NCBI GenBank assembly: GCA_027186245.1
Contig: CP114489.1
Location: 5,029,501-5,093,500 of the forward strand
Source: Coriaria nepalensis
Lineage: Eukaryota; Streptophyta; Magnoliopsida; Cucurbitales; Coriariaceae
Reading direction: 5' to 3'
DNA: 64,000 nucleotides
Shown: positions 46,800 through 59,800 of the stretch, one piece after another
Layout: each line of letters starts with the position of its first letter
How positions within the stretch are numbered: position 1 is the first letter of the stretch
Notes under the pieces: generated by a model
Database searches by the model: none
What the model saw: only the letters and a program-made list of their open reading frames with translations
What the model was told of the DNA's origin: nothing
Position numbers and translations under genes: made by a program

Positions 46800-48498
46800 A
46801 GTAATCCGTATAAAGAAACAATAATTTAAATTTTTTTTCGAATCCTATATGAATTATGGATTAACCTTATACACATATACTAATATCAATCATACAAATA
46901 TATATCAAATATATATCAAATATATATATATATATATATATATTTATATTTAATGAAAAGTATAGAAAATTTTAGAAAAGTAAAAAGATTAAGATCTAAG
47001 AGAAAGATTCTTTTCTCTTTAATGATTTCGGCCAAGTCCAAATGGACAAACAAATAGTGTGTTTTGGCCAGCATTATGAGGAGAGCTTATATAGTACTTT
47101 TTAGATTTTAAGTTACCATAAAATTAACTTGCAACTTTGACTCAGTCCACTGTTAACTTAGTCAAAGATTTCTTTAATCTAATTAAGTGAATAATAGATC
47201 ATTAGACATCACTTATAGACGACCATTCATTGGGCTTGTTGCCCAAATTTCTGAATCAACACCAGTAATTCTTATATGAACTTTGTTTATAATTTTTTTG
47301 TGAACCAAGCTAATAGATAGGTGCCAAATGGATTTGGGGAGTAATTGATTTAACAAAAATGTCATCCATGACTATATGGGGGGCTTGTAATTGGTTATAA
47401 TTGGACTTGGTCCACAAATAATTTATCGAGCAGGTCTATGTAAATATTTTTCTAATCAACACTTTGATTAATTTAGCCTATAAAATCTAATTAACAAATT
47501 ATCTCATTAAACTTTTAATGCGTAATTGTTAATTATGGATATTCGTGATACTTTTATAATTAAATTTATAGTCACGATGTAAATTATTAATTTCTAATGA
47601 AACTAATGTCACACTAAGTTGTGCTAGTAATTTGCATGACATTAATTTAATAATTTAACAATTTTTTTTTCTCTTGTAGTCTTACTACATCCGAAATTAC
47701 GATCTTGCCCTTAAAACAAAATCGATCCGTTTTTCATTTTCTTCAAGGAATTAAACTGAATTATTAAAAATATTAATGTGTATATCTAATTAAGTTACAT
47801 CAGGCTAGTAAGAGGATCTTATATCACTATATAATTTTATCTAATTCTTAATTAGATTTATTTAATTTAAAATAATATTTTAAATTAAACTGTTAAGTTG
47901 ATCATCTTATGATCAATTAATTTAAATCTCCAAAAGTTAAGTGCATCTCTTAAAAAAGCGTAAGACCTCCCGTGAAATGCAAATATATGATCTTTCATAA
48001 TAACTCTTTATAGCCACAATATGTACAATAATGGTCATTCTATCTAGCTAGTATCTCAATTAGTCCAAAAGTATGGTTTAATTGTTAAATCATAATAAAC
48101 AAATTATATGAATTGTTATATCTTTAATAAATATAAACAATGAATTTATTAAAACTCTTATCATAGCATATTACCTTGCAAAGATTTCCTGCCCAATAAA
48201 ATATAAAGTTCATAGGGTTAATATCTCAAAATACAGGAGCGATGGATCCTCTTTTTATCACTCATAATCTCTATGTACAACATCATACACCATACGGTTC
48301 ACCTTTTATAACCCTCAGCTAGAGTCTTAGGATTGAAGTCAGAGTATAAGACCTTATACACAAGATTCAATAACGATCTTAGGTTTGAGAATCAAATATA
48401 TTATAAGTACTAAATTATTCTCATTAACAGTTAGTATTCATGCATATCTTATCACAAAATCCTTTATAACTATGGTTAAAAACTAATTCCAATACATT
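46800..48498 (-). repeat. Dispersed repeat family, copy B, inserted in a copia element
   Basis: Reversed, this 1.7-kb segment is colinear with copy A (29570-31075). It shares CCTAAGATCG near the start, AATCTTTGCAAGGTAATATG, the GTCATG...GTGACATTAG block, AAATTAATCAAAGTGT, TTGGCCGAAA and the TTTAAATTATT...TTTATAC tail. In this orientation it would start TGTATTGGAATTAG and end GGATTACTCA, i.e. TG...CA ends. It separates copia protease (ends near 46790) from copia integrase (resumes near 48499), so it inserted after the copia element. No clear target duplication was found. Confidence 0.65.
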
Positions 48499-49745
48499 GT
48501 TAGAACATTGAGAATTGAAAATGGTACTATTTTTCAACAATGATCTATGTGTGTTCCTTAATTCTTAGGCATAATACATCAAAGTACTTGCATCTACACA
48601 GTCCACAAAATAGTTTAATAGAGCGCAAGCATATACATTTACTTTGATATTATTAGGGCACTCAAATTTCAATCCCACATTCCTTCATAATTTTGGGAAG
48701 AGTGTATATTGACATCCACCTGCTTAATAAACAGAATTACTTCCTATGTCCTAAACAATAACTTGAGCTTTTGCTTAACAAAACCCCAAATATTTCACAC
48801 CTTAAAACTTTTGGATGTTCGTGTGTTTTGCGCATTAAAATTACAAAAACACATATAACTTTTCCCCTAGCGCATCAGTATGTATCTTCATGGGATACTC
48901 ACTAACATAAAAGAGATACAAGATTTATAATCTATCCTCACAATCTTTCATGTTAGTAGAGATATTGTATTTTATGAAAACACATTTTCATTATTAGACA
49001 ATAACTCATATCTTCATCTTTTTCCATATGTTGATGTAACATTTACAAATATAGATTTATCTATCCCTTACTCAAATCATCTTCATACAACAAACCTTCC
49101 TTACCATGGTCATATCACATCCAATGGCTTTTCATCTACACCCATACCTATTACATCACCAATCTGTAATATCTTTCACCAGAAAACTAATCTTCATCTT
49201 ATGAATTAAACACTCCAGATTTAGACTTTCCATAGTTTAGCCTCTTTCTAAGCCTACTAGAAAGTCTACAAGAATTTCCCATCCTATAGTATGGTCAAAA
49301 GACTATATTTTTCCACATAAACACTGTGTTACATTCTGTCCAATACCCCTTAAGTTCAGTTTTCATATTCTCATCTCTCACCATCTTTTGGTGCTTTTTT
49401 TTTAATCATTTTATTATCACTGAACCATATAAATATTTTGAAGTAATAAAAGATGAAAGATGGATTGAGGCCATGAAAAAAGAGATTCAAGCTTTGAAAT
49501 AAAATGGAATATGAACATTGACTTCTTCACCACGAGAAAAAAAAAAAGAAAGATATTGGTTGTAAAGGGTATACAAAATAAGGATAAAATCATATGGTAC
49601 AGCTGAAAGATTTAATGCCGTATAGCCACAAAAAAAAGGATTGATTATGCATACACATTTTTTTCGGTTGTTAAAATGATCACTAGTAGATCAATTTTAG
49701 TAATTGCTTCCATAGATGAGGAGGAGTATTATGCATAGACTGAAT
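48499..49745 (+). pseudogene. Copia element, second half: integrase end and start of reverse transcriptase
   Basis: Copia homology resumes with RTLRIENGT (family 'R.DNGTEF'), NNDLCVFLNS, HQSTCIYT, and in other frames IERKH, then LLNKTPNISHLKTFGCSCVL of the integrase C-terminal region. From about 49430 it reads DERWIEAMKKEIQALK and further start-of-reverse-transcriptase sequence to about 49745. The YVDD part is missing. Many stops and frame changes are present. Together with 45496-46799 it is one element split by copy B. Confidence 0.8.
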
Positions 49746-50952
49746 TGGATTCTAGCTCAACTTCTCAAGTTGAAAGAAACCCAGATTGATAGATGAACTG
49801 TACTCATTCAATTAGCTTTGTTAGGCTTTTAAATTAATTTTTCTGTTATTTCAGTTCATCAGCTAGGCCTAGTCTCCTCCTTGCTATCTCGAGGGATGCT
49901 ATGCTATCATTACTTTAGTCATCATATTAACGTATTAATTATATCAAGGTATCGGATATCTGTTTAACATGTTAACGTATCAAAGTATTATAGCAAACAT
50001 TATTAAACTCCTCGCAACGATAATGTTTTTCTATATAATGTCATAGATATGTTTCTTTTCATATATTTTATACGGAAGATTGCGTTTGTATCATTAATCC
50101 TTGTAATTCATCAATACCATATTTATATGTTAAAAACTCAATCCACATAGACATATTTATTGAAAAACTTTACCAAAAATCAACATTATTTTTGGATCAT
50201 CATGAAGTAAATTTCTTAGATTGAGGTTTGTAATAATCCTTAATCCTGAAATGGACAAGCAATCTATGATTTGATGTATAAAATTATAAAATGATGGTTA
50301 CTTTAACAGTCAATAAGGGTTGAGGCAGATTCATCAACGTAAAAGAGTAAAAGAAAGAAAGAAATAAACTAAATAGAAAAAAAAAATTTAAAAATGAGAG
50401 GATAAAAGTGAGATTTGGGTAAGTAGAGAGGGACAAGATTGACATCCTCCCGGAAATTCAGGGAGACCGTACAGAAATCTACCCTCTCAGTCACTACTCT
50501 CTCCTCTCTCTCCGCTTTCTGCCACATATCACTCCCAGCAGTCGTCGTAGCATTGCCAGAAGCTGCAGCAGTTTTCCAGCAGCAGCTTGGCCCGAAAAAA
50601 AAAAAAAAGGAGAAAAAAAGAAAAAAAAGGGAAATTAATTAAAACCCAAAAAGTATTAATTAAAACAAAAAAAACTTTTCTTTCACTTACACTTGTGCAC
50701 CCACTAAATTCATCTTCTTTTTTCTGAGGGGATCAATCAATTCAAATAATTTTTTTTTAAGCACACAACCCCATCAAAGTTCTCTGGACTCTGATTTGAT
50801 ACCCAAAAAAAAACCCCTCTTTCATTCATTCACAACCCACAAGAACAAAAAAGGCCAAAAAAAGAAAAAGAAAGAAAAAGAGACAGAGTAAACAGAGAAA
50901 TAATAATAACAAGGGGGGGTTCTTGTTTTAATAGAAACGGAGTGAAAGGGAA
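49746..50952. other. Spacer and distal promoter/leader of ARF3
   Basis: To about 50430 nothing is recognised. From 50430 the composition changes: CT-rich stretches (50480-50530), a CAGCAGCAG-type run and long A runs (50595-50880) are typical of the promoter and long 5' untranslated leader of an ARF gene. The transcription start was not located. Confidence 0.5.
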
Positions 50953-51015
50953 ATGCAGGCAGCAATCTTTCTTCGAGCTTATTATTATAAGCAGCACAAG
51001 CTTCAATCTGTTTAG
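50953..51015 (+). promoter_or_regulatory. Upstream ORF in the ARF3 leader (20 codons)
   Basis: An ATG 104 bases before the main start opens a 20-codon frame (MQAAIFLRAYYYKQHKLQSV) with its own stop, 41 bases before the main ATG and not overlapping it. ETTIN and other ARF mRNAs are known to be translationally controlled by upstream ORFs through re-initiation. That this one is translated is inferred. Confidence 0.6.
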
Positions 51016-51056
51016 AGCTTTTTTACGCTTAATTTTTTTTTTTCCTGAGGATTGAA

Positions 51057-54000
51057 ATGGGTGCTTTAATCGATCTGAATACGACTGAGGAGGATGAAAC
51101 GCCGTCGTCTGGTGGTTCCTCTGCTTCTTCCTTCTCCTCTTCTGTTTCTGCTTCTGCTTGCAATTATTCTCCCTCCTCTCCTTCTTCCTCTTCCTCTACC
51201 TCTGTTTGCTTGGAGCTATGGCACGCTTGTGCGGGCCCACTTATCTCTTTGCCGAAGAAAGGGAGTATTGTAGTGTATTTGCCTCAAGGCCACTTTGAAA
51301 AGGTTCAAGATCTTCCCCCTTCAGCTTATGATCTCCCCCCTCAGCTCCTCTGTCGAGTTGTGGATGTTCACCTCCATGTAAGAGAAATTTTCGTTATCTT
51401 GGCTTTGTTTGTTTCCAGAGAAAATTGAGTTTGTTTTGAAAATGTCAGAGTTGAGTTATATTTTTCTGGGCCTGTTCTTGTAAATTTGATGATATAATGT
51501 CATGGTTCTTTTTTTTTTTTTTTTTGAGGGGGGGAACAGGCAGAGGTGGGTACTGATGAGGTGTATGCTCAGGTGTCACTGTTTCCTGAAACTGAGGTTT
51601 GTTTATATTATAAGACTCTTATTATGCTTTTCTGTTTTGGTTGCTGAGAAAATACTGGGTTTGAGAAAATTATTGAACTTTCGGTTCTTAATTGTGATTT
51701 TATTGGCCATTTACCCATTTAAGTACTTTCCATCATCCCTTTAGAGCTAACTGGTTCAGTTCAAATTCAGGCGAGTTTGCTCTAGTGTTTCTCAAACTAC
51801 AGTTTGGTTACACTGGAATTTTTGAATATCGCATTTTCCAAAGTATCATTTCTGGTTCTTGATTCTACATCGAATTGACGAGTTATTATTTTTTAATTTT
51901 TAGCGGCAAAATGCTCACAAATTGCTTGAAGGAGAGGTGACTATGGAAAGTGAGGAGGAAGACCTTGAAGCCGTAGGAAAGTCCACAACTCCGCACATGT
52001 TCTGTAAAACCCTCACGGCCTCTGATACTAGTACTCATGGAGGTTTCTCTGTTCCTCGGCGAGCTGCTGAGGACTGCTTTCCACCCTTGGTAAAAATGAC
52101 TTTACAGTACAAGTGTAATGTTTTTCGTGTTTTTCCTTACTATGCAATATGTGATTAATAATTTTGATTCGGTTACTTTCGTTAGGACTATAATCAACAA
52201 AGACCTTTTCAAGAGCTTGTAGCTAAGGATTTGCATGGGCTGGAATGGAAATTCCGACATATCTATAGGGGTATGTATCTTCTCAAGCATCTCTTCCTCT
52301 CATGTGTTTTTTAGGGTGCTTAAGTTTTTGCTGTGTTCTCTCCCAAAATTTGATGGTTATTTTATTTTATCTTAGTTTTTAATTTTGTAGTAGAGTTATC
52401 GGCTGAAAGTTGAATCACTGTATGTTAAATTATATTATAAGTTTGGCTTGTTGTAATAGAATGATGGAATTTGGTTTTTCTTTCCCTTATTTTTTGGCTC
52501 TAACAGGGCAGCCTAGAAGGCATTTACTAACGACTGGATGGAGTGCGTTTGTGAACAAGAAGAAGCTTGTATCTGGAGACGCTGTTCTTTTCCTTAGGTA
52601 TTTGAGAATGGGGGAAAAAAAAGGAAAACATAATTTGAAAAGACAAGTTTAGAGGTCCCGTTGTTAACGAAAAATGTGTTTGTAATATTTTGTAGGGGTG
52701 AAGATGGAGGCCTAAGACTGGGGATCCGAAGAGCTGCCCATGTTAAAAGTGGGTCCACATTTCCCAGTTTATCTGTCCAGCAGCAATCAAGCACTAGTTC
52801 TCCCATGGATGTTATTAATGCTCTCTCTAGGAAAACTGCCTTTAGTGTCTACTACGATCCAAGGTACTTGATGATAATATGTTCACTGGATTTATAAAAA
52901 CAAATTGTTTTGCTTCAGATTCAGCCTTAAACATAAGTTTATATCAACTTGTTGTCAAACTTTTGAAGTTTGAACTATTACATTCTCTTTTAGGGCCGGC
53001 TCTTCTGAGTTCATTGTGCCTTTGAGCAAATTCTTGAAGAGCATTAATCATCCTTTCTCTGTTGGGATGAGGTTCAAGATGTGTTTTGAAACAGAAGATG
53101 CTTCTGAGAGAAGGTTTGACATATATTGACTTATTTCCGATATTCATGCAGGAAAGTATGATAATTTTAATGTAAATTTGAGAAATGTTATTTTCCGTTG
53201 CAGATACACAGGACTGATTACTGGAATCAGCGATTTGGATTCTTTAAGATGGCCTAGTTCGAAGTGGAAATGTGTCATGGTAAAGGGGGAAAAAAAAACA
53301 GAATTGTGGATGTACTCTATTCATATGTTCTATGATTTAGAGATAAGTAAAAAGCAGTGAAATATGGATATATATATATTTTGGTTTCTTGCAGGTTAGG
53401 TGGGATTCTTTAGAGATAAATAGGCATGGAAGGGTTTCACCATGGGAGATCGAGCCCTCTGGTTCAGCCTCCAGGCCCCACAGTTTAATTGCATCTGGTG
53501 TGAAGAGAACCCGGACTTCACTTCCTTTCTCAAAACCTGAGATTCCAGTTCCAAGTGAGTTCTTACACATTTTTTATCACAAAAAAAAAAGAAAAAAAGA
53601 AAAAATGTTTTTTGCAAACTTGATTAACCGTTCTATTTTCCATTCTTCTAACAGATGGGATTGGAGCTTTAGACTTTGGGGAATCTTCAAGATTCCATAA
53701 GGTCTTGCAAGGTCAAGAAATTTTTGATTACTGGTATCATCAATACCCACCCGAAAAAGGCAGTAGGCCTTTTACTGGTCTATTAGGAAATGGTCTAAGA
53801 AACCAGCTCTTAAACTCTAGCACCACTTCCTCCAAAGGCACTGGCTTTGGTGAATCTTTAAGGTTCCATAAGGTCTTGCAAGGTCAAGAAATATTCCCTA
53901 TCCCTCCTCCAATTGGACGTCCCGGTCCTTCTACCGGCACAGCCCGACCGGCGTGGCCCCATTTCATTTCGGGTGGCTCAAATTCACATGGATGGCCCTC

Positions 54001-54768
54001 AGGCCCACCGGGACAACTATCTTCACCTTCCTCTGTGTTAATGTTCCAACAAGCAAACGGTTCGGTTCCAAGCTTTGGTTCGTACTATAGTGGTAATAAT
54101 AATATTAATGCAGATGAGGCAAGAATTGTCAGAAGATCTCCCTACTTGTCTGAGACATATGTGAATAAGGAGAGTCTTCCAAAGGGAGGTATGACGGGTT
54201 TTCTGTTGTCGAATAATAAGAGCAATCATCACTCTGGTATTTCAGGCAATAAGGAGTTAGTTTCTTCATGCAAACCGAGCTGTAGACTTTTTGGTTTCTC
54301 ATTGACTGAGGAAAAGAATGTTGTGAATGAGGACAAACCGAGCTCATTCCCATCTCCTATGAAGCCTGTGGATTCTTCTTTCTTGTCAAATGTTGGTGGG
54401 CAGTTTCATTCAGGGCCACCGTTGATGAACAAGGCACTTGGAAGCAATTGTACCAAAGTATGTAGTTTATTTTTATATTAACAAGCGGTGCCTTTGATTT
54501 TAGCCTTTGGATTAGATTTGTTAGAAAAACATCCGAGGTTTTGGGATTCAAACTTGGTATTTTAGACTCTTTGAAAACGGATGTTTCTTAGACAAAGTAT
54601 TCTTTTTGGCTGTTCATCCTACTATCGTGAGTAGTTTATTTTATTAACAAATTGCTATGGTGCTTAGTTTTAATCGCTAATAATAGATTCTTACTTGGAA
54701 TACTTTTCCCGTTTTTTCTGCAGGGAGCTTTGCAGTACTGTGTTGCTAATTCTAGTTCTTACTATTGA
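51057..54768 (+). CDS. ARF3: Auxin response factor 3 (ETTIN)
   Basis: Eleven exons join in frame: 51057-51377, 51540-51596, 51904-52089, 52186-52270, 52507-52597, 52696-52863, 52994-53113, 53204-53279, 53395-53554, 53655-54457 and 54724-54768, for 703 residues. After a Ser-rich start comes the dimerisation segment ([20 protein letters not shown]). A B3 DNA-binding domain follows at about 155-258 ([40 protein letters not shown]), binding auxin response elements. The ARF middle domain lies at about 284-366, then [18 protein letters not shown] occurs twice (about 437 and 494), encoding two tasiR-ARF sites, and [10 protein letters not shown] follows. The protein ends without a PB1 (Aux/IAA-type) domain. 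This combination identifies ETTIN/ARF3, which patterns gynoecium and abaxial leaf identity. All splice sites are GT-AG. Confidence 0.95.
53699..53719 (+). promoter_or_regulatory. tasiR-ARF (TAS3) target site 1 in ARF3
   Basis: The 21 bases begin AAGGTCTTGCAAGGTCAAG and end with AA. They encode KVLQGQE in frame and are complementary to tasiR-ARF, the trans-acting siRNA made from TAS3, apart from a weak position in the middle. Cleavage here limits ARF3 in other plants. Confidence 0.9.
53870..53890 (+). promoter_or_regulatory. tasiR-ARF (TAS3) target site 2 in ARF3
   Basis: Identical over all 21 bases to site 1 and 171 bases downstream in the same exon and frame. Two sites at this spacing are typical of ARF3 and ARF4 genes. 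Confidence 0.9.
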
Positions 54769-55329
54769 AAGATGTGAACATGGAAGTCTGAGGTCACGAA
54801 GGAAGAAAGTAAGAAGAAGAATATGTATTATGGCTAGTGCTTGGATAAAGTAAGTGTGTTGTGTATGCTGTTGGTAAAATAATTTTGCTCTTTCTAGTAG
54901 GCAAAAGGGAAATTGTAAATTGTTCAGTCCTATTGATTCAACTTGGATTAGTATATGTTTAATGCCCCATGAATGAAGAAATGTAGCGACGGCTTGTGTT
55001 TTCTATTCATTAGGTTTCTAATGGTATGGTTGGTGTAAGTGTTCTTTTCTTTTTTGCTTTTCTTTTGGTTGATTTCAAGAAGTTCGATGAAGTTTGGTAT
55101 TGTTTTTGTAATGGCAGAAGATCTTGTATCAAGTTGTTGATACTATTTTGTGATGTTAAGTCTCCTTGCATGATTGCTTCAGTTTATAGTGTAAAATGTA
55201 AATACTCATCTTCTACAGTTTATGGTGCCCAGGAATGGGGAAGATGAAGATGGGACAAAATCATAATTAAAATAAACTCTAAAAAACCAAATAAGGTCCA
55301 GTGTGATGCAGAATATAATCGATCATATA
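54769..55329 (+). other. ARF3 3' untranslated region and flank
   Basis: Moderately T-rich sequence without coding signal. The ARF3 polyadenylation site is probably within the first 250-450 bases, but no single AATAAA stands out. Confidence 0.4.
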
Positions 55330-55900
55330 TATTAAGTTTAAATGTAACTTAGTTAAGTTTTATACGAGGATAAGGAAAATGTATTGTTTTGATTTTATAG
55401 ATAAAATTATAATTTGTCTTATAGTAAAATTATAAGAAAATGGTAAATTATAATTTATTAAATCTAATATTATACAATTCTGCTAGTGTAACTAAGCATG
55501 AAATTAATTTAATTAAAAATTAATAATTTATATCAGGATTATTTATTAATTGGATTTTATAGGCAAAATTAATCAAAGTGTCGATTAAAATATATAAGCT
55601 AAAAACCCATTACATGGTCGGCCATATGAATGAGTTTTAACCTATTATTCCCTTAATCAGATTAAGGAAACCTTTGACTAAGTTAACAAATAATTATGTC
55701 AAAATAATAGGTTACTCCAATAGGGCTGGCTGAATGTGTGATTCTTTTATTGTCTCTTGGGCGACATCCTAAGAGTGGGAAAAGTAAGACTTTTTCTTTT
55801 CATTTCCACGAGCTTCTTAAATTATGTGATGAATCTTATAATTAAAAATAAATTAAGTAAACTGAATTATGTAGATTACGATTAAAATGTGAACATTTGA
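55330..55900 (+). repeat. Dispersed repeat family, copy C (partial)
   Basis: It shares with copy B the words GATTTTATAGGC and AAATTAATCAAAGTGT (near 55553-55582), and with copy A the AAAAATAAATT...GATTACGATTA block near 55844-55886. Only the middle third of the family is present. Borders are approximate. Confidence 0.5.
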
Positions 55901-56811
55901 GTGCCTCTTCTTTTTAGTGACTTCAGCGACAAGGAAGGGGTTAGTAGAGATTGTAGTGAAATGGTGTAGAGATGAAAAATTGATTGAAAAAATAAATAGG
56001 TCAAAAGTGTTAAAAGTAAAATTTGTGGGACTAAAAATGAAAGATTATATTACTTTGGAGTAAATTTTAGAATTCTAGATTATTTTATAATGAGTCAAAG
56101 AGTTCATTATAATTAAAATTTTAAAATAATATGTTCATTATAATTATAAAAATTTAAACTAATTATTATAATTATTTAAAAATTTAAAAATTTTAACTTA
56201 ATTTTTCTTGATATTTTTTTCTTTGGCCAATACTAAAATGTTATTCACAATACCAAAATAAAGAGGAAAAATGATTAAAAAATTTAATTTCTTAAAAATA
56301 TTTATGTAATATTTATAAAAAATCATTTTTTATATGTTTTTAAACTTGATTTTTTCATTTTAAAAAATAAATAAAAAATAATTGCCTAATAAAATTCACG
56401 ATCGAAAAATTTAATTTTTATATTTAAAAACTGCTGCTAATCAGCCCGAAGTGTCGCGGGTCTCTGGCTGCCAGCCTGGCAGACTAGCTTTACAAAGACG
56501 CTGTCCTTCCTGCTTGGAAGTGGAGGGGAGACTTACCCTAAGACGAAAAGACCAAAACAGTCTTCAAAGTATTACCCATTACGGCATTACACCGCCAACA
56601 AAGAGCTATAAAATTGTAATTTCACAATTTTTCTTCTCTGTACAGCCAAACTTTGTAACTTTCTTCCTCTTTTTTTTTTGCCTTTTTTTTTTCCCTCCCC
56701 AATTTCAAAACCCCGTCTCTTGTCTCTCACTCACTCACTACGAATCAAACCAACACAGAGTGATCAAGATTCCAGAAGTAGAAACGGAGAAGGATTGAAA
56801 AGAGGAGAAAG
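55901..56811 (+). other. Intergenic and GBPL3 promoter/leader
   Basis: AT-rich to 56430, then abruptly GC-richer with short palindromes (CTGGCTGCCAGCCTGGCAG). A TATA box TATAAAAT lies at 56607-56614, about 200 bases before the ATG, followed by a T- and C-rich leader. Confidence 0.55.
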
Positions 56812-59800
56812 ATGATGAGATATTTCAAAGGAAGAGATCCTTCTGCTAATGCTTCCACTCAGTTCTCGTCTCTGTCTCCGTCTTTATCCCCGTCACCATC
56901 GGCGTCGCCGGTGACGGGACCGGCGAGGCCTATTAGGCTTGTTTATTGTGATGAGAACGGGAATTTTCGGATGGATCCGGAAGCGGTGGCTACGCTTCAG
57001 CTTGTCAAAGAGCCGATTGGTGTCGTTTCCGTTTGTGGACGAGCTCGTCAGGGAAAGAGCTTTATTCTTAATCAGGTGAGTTTTCTTTCGATCGTGATCT
57101 TTTTTTGTAGTGTGAATTGGTGGGAGTGTTACTTGTTTTGGAGGTTTCTAAGGTTGTAAGGAAAAATTCGAGGGCTTGAAAGATTCAGCTTAGTTCACTT
57201 AGGGTTTAGAAATCAGGTTATTTCTTATGAAGCCGCAAAAGTTGCTGTGCAACTTTGATGAAGTAATTAGCTGTATTTTCTGCTGGGATTGAAAGTTTCG
57301 ACTGTCTAGGGTTTTTTATTTTAATTACGGAGGGGATAGGTCATTGAGACACATGATACTGTGAATTCACATAATTACCGTGTTCTTAAACCTGCATTTT
57401 GAAATGCTATTTCAGTCCTCTCCTGGCGTGAGATTAATTCAATATATCCCCAAGTGGTAAAATCATTTTGCTGGGACGAACAAATGCAACAATTTTAATA
57501 TAACCCTTGTAGGTATTTAATAGGGGTAAACAAGATAAAAGGGTAGATAAAAGTATGACGTCTAGAAAATTATTAATGCCAGTGCAGAATTAAATGAGAG
57601 AAGAGGCATTGTATTTATATTGTAATCCATGGCTGTTAGAAGAGGATTCATTTTTATAACGTTACACTGGATCTCAGGTGCCAGTTTTATGAATATCAAC
57701 ATTTTCATCTGCAAACTCAATTATATTAATTGTCACTTCATGCTCTGTTTGGTATAACTTTGAGTTCATGGCTTCATCGTATGGTGAATGTATATAAGTT
57801 AGGTATAGTAACTTTAATATGATTAAAAGCAGAGTGATGTATAGGAGTCTAGCTGGTTTTTATTACATGTTTCGGCAATCTATATTGCAAGCCAGCATTT
57901 TTGGTTTTTACTGATGCTGATCTGTGGAAAAAAACTTATATCTAGTCTGTTTTCTTGTCAATATTAATATTTCATTGAAAATATTTATTGTGGATAATGT
58001 TTTAAGTAGGTATATATAACACTTGCCATAAATGCTTTATCTGTTGTAGCTTCTTGGTAGAAGCAGTGGATTTCAAGTAGCATCGACTCACCGGCCATGT
58101 ACCAAGGGGCTCTGGCTGTGGAGTGCACCCCTGAAGAGAACTGCTCTTGATGGAACTGAGTACAATCTGTTACTATTGGATAGTGAAGGAATAGACGCAT
58201 ATGATCAAACGGTCAGATTTTATTTCGTTAAAGTTGAATGAGTGAATAAGTAATAACATTTTAGTCTCCATGTGGTTATTTTATTTGAGTATATAAGAGT
58301 TTCTTCCCCTAGCCCGATGAGGCATCTGACAAAAAACGGTAGAAGTTGCTATTGTAAAAATGGTGTTTTGTCTAATCTCGTCCTTTCATTCCTTCAATAT
58401 GAAACCTGCCAAACGATATTGTATTTGATGTTTAAAATGGCTTTCTTACATTAGTCTGACTTTATTTTTTTTATTATGTCGTCTTTCTGACAGGGAACAT
58501 ACAGCACCCAGATATTCTCGTTAGCTGTTCTTTTATCAAGCATGTTCATCTACAACCAGGTCTGCACAACTTGCTATGAACTTGATGGTTATGAGCAGTA
58601 ATGTTTTAGCAATAGTAGTATTCTGATGTTTCTGTTTATTTAATTTAATAATATAGTTAGAATCTTGCAAAATTTTCTCTCTATATTGTTCCATTACTAT
58701 GTACTTTTGGCTACATGTTTCCAATTACAGTCATTTTTCAGATGGGTGGAATAGATGAAGCTGCTCTTGATCGTCTCTCTCTTGTCACTCAAATGACAAA
58801 ACATATTCGTGTTAAGGCTGCTGCCGAGAGTACAGCTTCGGATATTGGGCTGTTTTCCCCAATCTTTGTTTGGCTTCTCAGGGTGAATGCCTTCTTTTTG
58901 TTATATGCTTGCACTTTGTGTGTATTTGATTCCGGGAAAAAGGCTGCTGAAGTTTGTACTATTCTCTTTATTCCCCTTTTACACTTTGAAATGTTAATTT
59001 TATAATCTTCTTACTTTCAGGACTTCTATCTAGATCTGGTGGAGGATAACAGAAGAATAACTCCACGTGACTACCTGGAGATTGCTTTGAGGCCAGTTCA
59101 AGGTAGTGGGAAAGATATTGCAACTAAGAATGAGGTATCGCACTCTTATTTTAGTTATCCTGATAGGACCACAAGGAGATTTTAGAATCATTTGGTACCT
59201 TCTTGGTTGTTAATTTTTATCAGGCTATGCAGATCTGATTTTGTGCAGCACATTTGTGTTAGAAGAATGGATACATGTGTAAAGAATCTGTAACTTACTT
59301 TTGATCCTGACACCTTTAAGCTTTCTTAATTTGAGAATATATTTGAATATTTATAGTCACCATATAGCAAATTAGACGCTGAGTAAATGCAGTATGGGTT
59401 TTTTAGATTTAAGTTAAGAACAACTACTTTATCAGTATTTTCCTCCTTATCTCTTTCTCGTCCAGATGAATATGTTCTCATATAGGGTTTTTCTAATACT
59501 CGATCTCATATGTAAACATTTGTATATATTATTTTTTCCTCTGATATTCCCTGTTCGAATATTAATTGCTACATTGATATACAGATTCGTGACTCCATTA
59601 GAGCTCTATTTCCAGATAGAGAATGCTTTACCCTTGTACGTCCTCTAAACAATGAAAATGATCTGCAGCGGCTTGATCAAATTTCGGTTAGTACCGTTAT
59701 GACCTCAAACATCACACTGCTTTTTGGTATTCTCAAGCCTGAACTTTATATTTGTTATCCAGTTGGAAAAATTAAGGCCTGAATTCAGATCCGGTCTTGA

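Noticed and set aside
56451..56798. Open frame upstream of the GBPL3-type gene
   Set aside because: It has no ATG start at its beginning, crosses the TATA box and leader, and has no protein-like conservation.
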